Positions 7,217 to 12,985 of a stretch of DNA of 14,175 nt are shown here, piece by piece. The notes below the pieces were generated by a model. The model made no database searches. It saw only the letters and a program-made list of their open reading frames with translations, and was not told the DNA's origin. Each line of letters starts with the position of its first letter. Positions within the stretch are counted from its first letter, which is position 1. The DNA is from CAZRXG01 sp964603985 (GTDB taxonomy: Bacteria > Chloroflexota > Anaerolineae > Aggregatilineales > UBA3940), in assembly GCA_964603985.1 (NCBI GenBank), contig CAZRXG010000067.1:1-14175 (forward strand), written 5' to 3'. A program made the translations under genes and the position numbers.

Positions 7217-7840
7217 TCAGTCGATGGGCTTCTTGTCGATCTGGAACACACACGCATCGTCCCCGGTGGCAATGCACTCCGTCTCGACGATGTTGAACTT
7301 TTTGTCGCCGCTGACCCAGGCAAAGGCCGCTTCGAGCGTCCCCCCAATCAGGAAGCAGACCGGCTCCGGGGCGGTCCACTGCCAGCAGATCGGGCAGCGC
7401 GGAACGCGGTAAATCCAGTGATCGTCATCCTCGCCGGTCTCGACAAGCTGGTCGCTCGACGTGGCGATGAACTTCCCCAGGAAGTCAATGCCCACCCTCA
7501 CCCTGTCATCCAGCGAGCCGACCTTTAACAGGGTCGAAGCTGCCGTCGACACCCCCTTAAACTTTTTCACACCCTCTTCGAAGCTCCGCCGCCCGGCCAT
7601 TCTTCCGACGGCCTGTGCCCTCTCCTGCCCGTATACGTCATATAAGGCCCGAAAGAACCCGCCTACCTCCTCAAACGATATTTCCTTCCTGGCGTCGTCC
7701 GGCGGATAATTGTCGATGTAGCGGGACATTTTCGCCATGTTGAGCAGGGTCGCAACGTCCTGCTTGCCGATGACTTCTTCCGCCGAGAGGAAGATGAGCC
7801 GTCCCCAGATGTTTGGGTAGTAGTACTTTTTGCCCGACAT
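7217..7840 (-). CDS. V4R (4-vinyl reductase) domain protein
   Basis: This 207-residue soluble protein matches the V4R small-ligand-binding fold over about 120-207, with FLIGGTLEAAFAWVSGDKKFNIVETECIATGDDACVFQI (163-201). The N-terminal 100 residues (YPNIWGRLIFLSAEEVIGKQDVATLLNMA) are alpha-helical and recur with V4R in related proteins. V4R domains bind small hydrophobic ligands or tetrapyrroles. In MopR/DmpR-type phenol sensors a zinc ion is held by a Cys plus E-x2-C-x7-C. Here E186-x2-C189-x7-C197 and C162 fit that spacing. A further C-P-I-C pair (149-152) may form a second metal site. There is no DNA-binding or ATPase domain, so this is a free-standing sensor or an enzyme subunit. The ATG at 7840 has a G-rich AGGGGGG ribosome-binding site; the stop lies just upstream of, or overlaps, the propeller lipoprotein start. 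Confidence 0.82.
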   Translation of the reverse strand: MSGKKYYYPNIWGRLIFLSAEEVIGKQDVATLLNMAKMSRYIDNYPPDDARKEISFEEVGGFFRALYDVYGQERAQAVGRMAGRRSFEEGVKKFKGVSTAASTLLKVGSLDDRVRVGIDFLGKFIATSSDQLVETGEDDDHWIYRVPRCPICWQWTAPEPVCFLIGGTLEAAFAWVSGDKKFNIVETECIATGDDACVFQIDKKPID

Positions 7841-7887
7841 TTAGCCCCCCTGTGGCCCCTTCCTGTGGGGCGAATCCGGATGTGGAG

Positions 7888-7903
7888 CGTGGATCCTTCC
7901 ACG
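7888..7903. promoter_or_regulatory. 6-bp inverted repeat at V4R transcription start
   Basis: CGTGGA (7888-7893) and TCCACG (7898-7903) flank a 4-base loop. The repeat falls at the predicted transcription start of the minus-strand V4R gene, so it could be an operator or a hairpin in the leader. Confidence 0.35.
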
Positions 7904-7906
7904 TTC

Positions 7907-7915
7907 ATCATAACA
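7907..7915 (-). promoter_or_regulatory. Extended -10 promoter for the V4R gene
   Basis: On the minus strand the sequence reads TGT-TATGAT, an extended -10 with a 5/6 match to TATAAT and the upstream TGN. The -35 region is poor (TTCGTC at 17 bp), as tolerated in extended -10 promoters. The start would be near 7900, giving a leader of about 60 bases. Confidence 0.4.
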
Positions 7916-8027
7916 CGATTTGCGCCGGTGACGAAACGCCGTGATCGCGCCCGGCGGCAGGGCGACAGACCATCCGGCCCGTCACCCCCACAAAGCCCGC
8001 TCGTGAGCCGATTCTGCCCGCCAATCT

Positions 8028-8053
8028 TGTGAATTTCAACACAAAAGTGTTGA
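8028..8053. promoter_or_regulatory. CRP-like site and overlapping dyad at the -35 of the lacI promoter
   Basis: TGTGA-N6-ACACA (8028-8043) matches the CRP consensus TGTGA-N6-TCACA in 9 of 10 positions and is centred about 49 bp upstream of the predicted start. A second dyad overlaps it: TCAACAC-AAAA-GTGTTGA (8036-8053, 7-bp arms), running into the -35 (8050-8055). Both could bind regulators. Which is real cannot be decided from sequence alone. Confidence 0.4.
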
Positions 8054-8078
8054 CAAGCCACCCAACCTGGTATATAGT
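8050..8078 (+). promoter_or_regulatory. Near-consensus promoter of the LacI-family gene
   Basis: TTGACA (8050-8055), a 17-bp spacer and TATAGT (8073-8078), a 5/6 match, form a strong sigma70-type promoter. The predicted start is near 8085, inside the first operator unit, so a bound repressor would block RNA polymerase. A strong promoter under tight repression fits autoregulation. Confidence 0.75.
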
Positions 8079-8082
8079 GGAT

Positions 8083-8118
8083 GTGAGCGCTAACGTTAGC
8101 GCTCACGTGAGCGCTAAC
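8083..8118. promoter_or_regulatory. Three contiguous LacI-type operator units
   Basis: Three 12-bp units lie end to end: GTGAGCGCTAAC (8083-8094), its exact reverse complement GTTAGCGCTCAC (8095-8106), then the first again (8107-8118). Each is itself an imperfect palindrome around AGCGCT with central CG, as in LacI-family operators. Units 1+2 and 2+3 also form perfect 24-bp palindromes. The block covers the predicted start of the LacI gene, indicating autoregulation. Confidence 0.75.
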
Positions 8119-8273
8119 GGCACGCGGGAAGTGGGGGAGCTACCCATTACATCGCACCCGTCCCCGCCTTTTGACGAGCAACGCACAAGGAGCAACGGCG
8201 TTTCCGCACCCATCACCCATCGGTGGCCTACGTCCATACACTGCCATCTCCACGTCACACTGCCTGGTGAGTA

Positions 8274-9272
8274 ATGACCGACCGTGTCACAATGGCTGAC
8301 GTCGCGCGCGAGGCCGGGGTTTCGTTGATGACCGTCTCGCGAGTAGTCAATAACAAAGAGGGCATCAGTCCTGCCACGCGCCAGCGTATCCAGGCCGTCA
8401 TCGAGCGGCTGGGATACCGGCCCAGCAACATCGCCCGTGGCCTGGTCACCAAACGCACCGGCACCCTCGGCCTGGTCGTGCCCGACAACGCCAATCCCTT
8501 CTTTTCCGAGGTGGCGCGCGGTGCCGAGCACGTCGCCTACGCCGAGGGCTACAACGTCTTTTTGTGCAACACCGAGGAGGATGTCGAGCGCGAGCTGACC
8601 GTGCTCCAGTCGCTGGAGGAAAAGCGCGTCGATGGCATCGTGCTGTGCAGCTCCCGCCTCGAAGAAGATGCGTTGAGGGCCGCGCTGGCCGGTCACCCCG
8701 CCGCCGTGGTGATCAACCGGCAGGTGGAGGGAGACTTCGGCACCGTGCGGATCGACGACCTGACCGGCGGACGCCTGGCTACCCAACACCTCTTACAGAC
8801 CGGCCACCAGGCGATTGGCTATCTGGCCGGCCCACCGGCCTCCCACAGCGGCCAGCAGCGCTTTGTCGGCTACCGCGCCATCCTCGACGACGCCGGTCTG
8901 CCCTACGTCCCTGACCGGGTGCGCCACTGCTCGCCCAGGGTCGAAGGGGGCTACCAGACCGCTCTCGAACTGCTCACCGCCCACCCGGAATTGACCGCCC
9001 TCTTCTGCTACAACGACCTGGTCGCCGTCGGCGCGCTACAGGCCTGCGCCGAACTCGCCCTCACCGTCCCCGACGACCTGGCCATCGTGGGTCACGACGA
9101 CATTCCACTGGCCGCTCTGGTCACCCCTTCACTGACTACCTGCCACGTACCTCGCTACGAACTGGGTGGCCAGAGTATGCGCTTGCTTTTAGATCACGTT
9201 CGTAATCACCCGGAGAGATGTGAGGAGGTCGTGCTGCGCCCCGAACTCGTCGTACGTGCCAGCGCGCCTTAG
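8274..9272 (+). CDS. LacI-family transcriptional regulator
   Basis: A 332-residue LacI/GalR regulator of typical length. The helix-turn-helix is MADVAREAGVSLMTVSRVVNN (7-27), where L18, M19 and R23 occupy the positions that read the operator (Y17, Q18, R22 in E. coli LacI). A hinge helix (about 51-60, PSNIARGL) precedes a periplasmic-binding-protein-like sensor domain, starting TGTLGLVVPDNANPFFSEVARG and ending with the conserved DDLAIVGHDDIPLAALVTPSLTT. The ligand is probably a sugar, inferred from the family. Its own promoter is overlapped by three operator units, suggesting autorepression. The SBP/permease genes 282 bases downstream in the same direction are the likely targets, although I see no copy of the operator in their own upstream regions. 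The ATG at 8274 has a weak ribosome-binding site. Confidence 0.93.
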   Translation: MTDRVTMADVAREAGVSLMTVSRVVNNKEGISPATRQRIQAVIERLGYRPSNIARGLVTKRTGTLGLVVPDNANPFFSEVARGAEHVAYAEGYNVFLCNTEEDVERELTVLQSLEEKRVDGIVLCSSRLEEDALRAALAGHPAAVVINRQVEGDFGTVRIDDLTGGRLATQHLLQTGHQAIGYLAGPPASHSGQQRFVGYRAILDDAGLPYVPDRVRHCSPRVEGGYQTALELLTAHPELTALFCYNDLVAVGALQACAELALTVPDDLAIVGHDDIPLAALVTPSLTTCHVPRYELGGQSMRLLLDHVRNHPERCEEVVLRPELVVRASAP

Positions 9273-9280
9273 CGGCGCGA

Positions 9281-9303
9281 CGTGGCAACGCGGCGTTGCC
9301 ACG
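9281..9303 (+). terminator. 10-bp stem hairpin after the LacI gene
   Basis: CGTGGCAACG (9281-9290) and CGTTGCCACG (9294-9303) form a perfect stem with a 3-base loop, 8 bases after the stop codon. No T-run follows, so it may be a weak terminator, an mRNA 3' protector or a dyad-binding site. Confidence 0.45.
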
Positions 9304-9422
9304 CTTCGAACCCTGGATGACCACCGGCGCAGCAGCGATCGTCCCTCATCGTTCTTTGTGGGAGGTGAAGAAGAAAGGAGGCCCATTCGCGCGATACAGC
9401 CTTACAGAAAGGCTTAGTGCAG

Positions 9423-9477
9423 CGGGTGTACAGAGATAGGCCGGGCAAGGCAGCTTTTAACCCCTTGCCTGTACCCG
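9423..9477 (+). other. Stem-loop element in the SBP gene upstream region
   Basis: An inner 7-bp stem, GGCAAGG (9444-9450) / CCTTGCC (9463-9469), is enclosed by an outer stem CGGGT+ACA (9423-9432, with a 2-base bulge) / TGT+ACCCG (9470-9477). It ends about 77 bases before the SBP start. It could be an RNA leader structure. I could not find a convincing promoter between 9273 and 9554, so the SBP gene may be transcribed from the LacI promoter or from one I cannot see. Confidence 0.4.
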
Positions 9478-9554
9478 ACGCGCACATGAGCCTGCGCAAC
9501 CTGTGTGTACCATGTCTTAAGGACCCATAAGAGGAATGAAGGAGGATATACCAA

Positions 9555-11597
9555 ATGCTTCGCTCAAGGAAAGGCTCCCTGTGGTTGCCCGTGATCGTCC
9601 TCACGGTAGCCCTGTCAGTGGTGCTGGTTGCCTGCGTGCCGCCGACGCCGACGGCAGTGGTTGAGGAGGCTCCCGAAAAGGAAGAGGCCGAGGCCCCCGA
9701 AGAGGAAGAGGCCCCGCCCCCCGAAGAGGAGGAAGCCCCAGAGGAGGCCGAAGTTACCGAAGAAGAGGTCGAGGCCCCCGAAGAGGGCATGACCTACAAC
9801 GAGGCCCCCATGCTCGCCGACCTGGTGGCCAGCGGTGACCTGCCGCCGGTCGAGGAGCGGCTGCCGGTGGCCGACGACATCATGGTCGTCGAGCCGGTCG
9901 ATACCATCGGCCAGTACGGCGGCACCTGGGAGCGCGCCTTCCTCGGCGTCAAGGACTTCCACGCCCTGGGACGCCTGATCTACGATGCCGTGCTGCGCTG
10001 GCCGCGCGACCCCGCCGATCCGATCGGGCCGGGTATGGCCAAGGAATGGGAGTGGTCGGAGGACGGCACAGAGCTGACCCTCTACTTCCGCGAGGGCCTC
10101 AAGTGGTCGGACGGCGAGCCTTTCACCGTCGATGACATCATCTTCTGGTGGGAGGACATCGAGAACGACGAGAACATCACCGCTGCCCCGCACGCCGAGT
10201 GGATCGTCAACGGGGAGCCGATGGAGCTGGAGAAGATCGACGACATCACCATCAAGCTCAAGTTCGCCGCGCCCAACGGTCTGGCCGAGAGCGTGGGGCT
10301 GGCCTTCCACGGCTGCCAGTGGCCGCTGGGCTTCGAGCGCTTCGGGTTCTTCGCCCCCAGGCACTACCTGGAGCAGTACCATCCCAAGTACAACGAAGAA
10401 GCCACCTATGAGGAGTTCGAGGAGAAGGTCTTCAACTTCAACACCGAGCTTCCGGTCATGTACGCCTGGAAGGTGTGGCGGTGGCATGCCGGCGCAACCG
10501 AGATGATCGCTGAGCGCAACCCCTACTACTGGAAAGTTGACCCCGATGGCAACCAGCTGCCCTACATCGACCGCATTCACTACACACTCGTGGAAGACAA
10601 CGAGGCCATTAACCTGATGGCCATCGCCGGCGATCTGACCATGCAGCACCGCCGGATCGACTTCTCCAAGTACACCGTCTACCAGGATAACGCCGAGGCG
10701 GGCGGCTACCACACGCTGCTGTGGAGCACGGCGCAGGCGTCCACCATCACCCTCTTCCCCAACCAGAGCTACGGCGACGAAAAGTACCGCGAGCTGCTGC
10801 AGACTCTGGAGTTCCGTCAGGCGCTCTCACTCGCCATCGACCGCGACCTGATCAACGATGTTGCCTTCCTGGGCCAGGGCATCCCGCGCACCATCACGGT
10901 TGTGCGTGACTCGCCGCTGTTCCAGGAGGACATCGAGACCTACTATGCCGAGTTCGACACCGGCCAAGCCGAGGAGCTGCTGGTTGAGGCCGGGCTGGTC
11001 AAGGGCGATGACGGCTACTACACCTTCGAGGACGGCTCGCCGGTCGAGCTGATCGTCGAGGGGTGCGATGCCGTATCTGGCGCCAGCATAGACGCCCTGG
11101 AGCTGGTCACCGAGGGCTGGAATGACATCGGCCTCAAGACCGAGCTGGAGATCACGTCGCGTGATATCTACTGGCCGCGTGCCAACGCTAACGAGGTCAT
11201 GATCGGGACCTGGGAGACCGACCGCGGCCTGGTTCCGATGATCGACCCGATCTACCTGTTCCCCTTCGATGAACGCTCGTGGATGGGGCCTGCCTTCGGC
11301 ACATGGTACAAGTCCGGCGGCGAGCTGGGCGAAGAGCCGCCAGCCTACCTCAAAGAGGTGATGGATCTCTACGACCAGTACAAGTCCAGCGTGGACGCGG
11401 ACGAGCAGCTAGAGATTGCCAAACTGATCGTCAGGAAGTCCACCGAGGAGCTGTTCGTCATCGGCACGGTCGGCATGCCGCCCGGCCTGGTGATCGTCAA
11501 GGACAACTTCCACAACGTCATGGAGCACCATACCTCCGACTGGCTGGTCTTCACGCCCGGCACCCAGAACCCGGAGCAGTTCTGGATCGAGGAGTAG
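9555..11597 (+). CDS. Lipoprotein solute-binding protein, SBP family 5 (Dpp/Opp type)
   Basis: This 680-residue binding protein captures a ligand outside the membrane for an ABC importer. The signal peptide ends at a lipobox VLVAC (Cys 27). A Glu/Pro/Ala-rich linker follows (about 35-78), an unusually long acidic spacer. The folded part starts near NEAPMLADLVASGDLPPVEERLP and carries SBP_bac_5 hallmarks: YDAVLRWP, GMAKEWEWSEDGTELTLYFREGLKWSDGEPFTVDDIIF, NPYYWKVDPDGNQLPYIDRI, FRQALSLAIDRDLIND. Proteins of this DppA subgroup, with a LAxLVASGxLPPVEERLP start, are often reported with oligosaccharides rather than peptides, and the adjacent LacI regulator supports a sugar ligand. That is inference. 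The start at 9555 has GGAGG 9 bases upstream, an excellent site. The permease genes follow after a 404-base gap with terminator-like hairpins. Confidence 0.93.
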   Translation: MLRSRKGSLWLPVIVLTVALSVVLVACVPPTPTAVVEEAPEKEEAEAPEEEEAPPPEEEEAPEEAEVTEEEVEAPEEGMTYNEAPMLADLVASGDLPPVEERLPVADDIMVVEPVDTIGQYGGTWERAFLGVKDFHALGRLIYDAVLRWPRDPADPIGPGMAKEWEWSEDGTELTLYFREGLKWSDGEPFTVDDIIFWWEDIENDENITAAPHAEWIVNGEPMELEKIDDITIKLKFAAPNGLAESVGLAFHGCQWPLGFERFGFFAPRHYLEQYHPKYNEEATYEEFEEKVFNFNTELPVMYAWKVWRWHAGATEMIAERNPYYWKVDPDGNQLPYIDRIHYTLVEDNEAINLMAIAGDLTMQHRRIDFSKYTVYQDNAEAGGYHTLLWSTAQASTITLFPNQSYGDEKYRELLQTLEFRQALSLAIDRDLINDVAFLGQGIPRTITVVRDSPLFQEDIETYYAEFDTGQAEELLVEAGLVKGDDGYYTFEDGSPVELIVEGCDAVSGASIDALELVTEGWNDIGLKTELEITSRDIYWPRANANEVMIGTWETDRGLVPMIDPIYLFPFDERSWMGPAFGTWYKSGGELGEEPPAYLKEVMDLYDQYKSSVDADEQLEIAKLIVRKSTEELFVIGTVGMPPGLVIVKDNFHNVMEHHTSDWLVFTPGTQNPEQFWIEE

Positions 11598-11622
11598 TAA
11601 GGCAGTCAAGTAGGAGTAGTCG

Positions 11623-11652
11623 AGGAGGGGTCGGCTCACGCAGACCCCTCCT
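11623..11652 (+). terminator. Hairpin 1 after the SBP gene
   Basis: AGGAGGGGTC (11623-11632) and GACCCCTCCT (11643-11652) form a perfect 10-bp stem with a 10-base loop, 25 bases after the stop. It is stable but not followed by a T-run, so it could terminate partly or protect the SBP mRNA 3' end. Confidence 0.55.
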
Positions 11653-11731
11653 TGCTCCTGAACCCGGTGACGCGGGCCGGTTAATCGGCCCCGGTATGGG
11701 ACTTTTCTCCTCCTAGGCGCGCTTCTGCGTA

Positions 11732-11768
11732 GGCCCTCCCTCCCCCGCAACGTCCGGGAGGGAGGGCC
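11732..11768 (+). terminator. Hairpin 2 between SBP and permease genes
   Basis: GGCCCTCCCTCCC (11732-11744) and GGGAGGGAGGGCC (11756-11768) pair in a perfect 13-bp stem around an 11-base loop. No T-run follows. Like hairpin 1, it fits partial termination between the binding protein and the permeases. Confidence 0.55.
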
Positions 11769-11899
11769 CGGAGGAACGGCTAAGCGGCCCGCGTCTCCCC
11801 GGCTTCTGGAGCGCGAGATGTGCTCACGTTGGATGTTGGCCCACGTTAAGAACCGGTACGACCGGGGCAGTTTTGCGCCCGCTTCGGATATAGCCCGGA

Positions 11900-11908
11900 T
11901 GTTATAAT
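11900..11908 (+). promoter_or_regulatory. Extended -10 promoter for the permease genes
   Basis: TGT-TATAAT is a perfect -10 (11903-11908) with the TGN extension. No good -35 lies 16-18 bp upstream, but extended -10 promoters do not need one. A start near 11915 gives a leader of about 87 bases before the permease ATG. Confidence 0.55.
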
Positions 11909-12001
11909 GCACCCGCTGGCCGGGTCGGCCCCGTGATCGCGGGCAACGCGTTTGCCCCCGGTACGTCACGTTAAACAAGCTGTCTGTAGGGGTGTCCGCT
12001 T

Positions 12002-12985
12002 ATGGTAGCCTATATCGCAAGACGCATTGTGGGTATGATACCCACGCTCATTGTCGTGTCCATCATCGCGTTCATCATCATCCAGCTTCCGCCGGGTGAC
12101 TTCTTCACCACCCTCCAGGCCGAGATCGCCCAGACCGGCGGCGGGCAGGATAAAGAGACCGTCAAGAAGATGCAGGAGCGGTATGGCCTGGATAAGCCGC
12201 TCACCGCCCAGTACTGGCGCTGGGTCTCCGGCTTCCCGCGCGGTGACTTCGGCTGGTCTCTGGAGTGGAACGCCCCGGTGTTGCCCATCGTGCTCCAGCG
12301 CATCGCCTACACCGTCCTGGTGGGCGGGCTGTCGCTGGTCTTTATGGTGGTCGTCGCCGTGCCAATAGGCATCTATTCGGCCACGCACCAGTATTCCATC
12401 GGCGACCACGCGTTGTCCCTGATCGGGTTCCTGGGGCTGTCGCTGCCCGGCTTCTTGCTGGGGCTGCTGTGGATGTTCCTCGGCATCGTCGTCCTGCGCA
12501 TCCCCGTCGGCGGCGTCCTCTCCCCCGAGCTGTCCGATGCGCCCTGGAATCTGGAGAAGATCCTCGACTACCTCAACCACCTCTGGCCGCCGGCTGTCAT
12601 CCTCGGTCTGGCCAGCACCGCCCAGCTCCAGCGCATCATGCGCGGCAACCTGCTCGATGTCATGGGGCAGCAGTACATCACCACCGCCCGCGCCAAGGGC
12701 CTCCACGAGCGCAAGGTCGTCAACAAGTACGCCGTCCGGGTAGCGATTAACCCCCTGATCAGCGTCATGGCGATGGAGATCCCCAAGATCATCTCCGAGT
12801 CGACCATCGTGGGCATCGTGCTCACCGTCCCGACCACCGGCCCGCTGCTGCTGCGCTCGCTGCTTTCCCAGGACATGTACCTGGCCGGGACGTTTCTGCT
12901 CTTCATGAGCCTGCTGCTGATGTTCGCCAACCTGCTGGCCGACATCGCGCTGGCGTGGGCCGATCCAAGGATTGTGTACGCATGA
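12002..12985 (+). CDS. ABC transporter permease, DppB/OppB type
   Basis: A 327-residue integral membrane subunit of the importer fed by the upstream binding protein. It has the family layout: TM1 (about 9-28) followed by PPGDFF, a periplasmic loop with ERYGLDKPLTAQYWRWVSGFPRGDFGWSL (59-87), then further TM segments (about 103-126, 137-166, 196-206, 252-275, 293-316). The cytoplasmic EAA loop QQYITTARAKGLHERKVVNKY (223-243) contacts the ATPase, and the C-terminal LLADIALAWADPRIVY is typical of the family. The ATG at 12002 has AGGGGTG upstream. Its stop overlaps the next permease start in an ATGA, so the two subunits are translated together. Confidence 0.94.
   Translation: MVAYIARRIVGMIPTLIVVSIIAFIIIQLPPGDFFTTLQAEIAQTGGGQDKETVKKMQERYGLDKPLTAQYWRWVSGFPRGDFGWSLEWNAPVLPIVLQRIAYTVLVGGLSLVFMVVVAVPIGIYSATHQYSIGDHALSLIGFLGLSLPGFLLGLLWMFLGIVVLRIPVGGVLSPELSDAPWNLEKILDYLNHLWPPAVILGLASTAQLQRIMRGNLLDVMGQQYITTARAKGLHERKVVNKYAVRVAINPLISVMAMEIPKIISESTIVGIVLTVPTTGPLLLRSLLSQDMYLAGTFLLFMSLLLMFANLLADIALAWADPRIVYA

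Larger units (their letters stand above)
7841..8273. other. Divergent regulatory region between V4R and LacI genes
   Basis: This 433-base gap holds two promoters firing in opposite directions, operators for the LacI gene, and no credible gene. A frame from 8029 to 8274 ends in TAATG on the regulator start, but it begins upstream of the predicted transcription start and has no good ribosome-binding site. The rest of the long LacI leader (about 190 bases) shows no obvious riboswitch. Confidence 0.6.
11598..12001 (+). other. Intergenic control region between SBP and permease genes
   Basis: This 404-base gap carries two strong GC-rich hairpins (11623-11652, 11732-11768), an extended -10 promoter (11900-11908) and a small stem, GGGCAA / TTGCCC (11941-11957), before the permease start. 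No protein-coding frame is convincing. It separates two genes that must act together, which suggests differential expression. Confidence 0.6.

Noticed and set aside
5785..7296. Long plus-strand open frame of 503 codons
   Set aside because: It lies antisense to the propeller lipoprotein, has a shadow composition rich in Gly, Arg and Ala, and shows no domain, whereas the minus strand has a lipobox and clear PD40 repeats.
8029..8274. Leader frame ending TAATG on the LacI start
   Set aside because: It starts upstream of the predicted transcription start and encodes part of the operators; later in-frame GTGs have no clear ribosome-binding site.
9365..9439. Small frame of 24 codons starting at GTG 9365
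   Set aside because: The GGAGG overlaps the start codon, leaving no ribosome-binding spacing, and the peptide shows no features.
9615..10712. 365-codon minus-strand frame inside the SBP gene
   Set aside because: It is a GC-driven shadow of a well-supported SBP coding frame.
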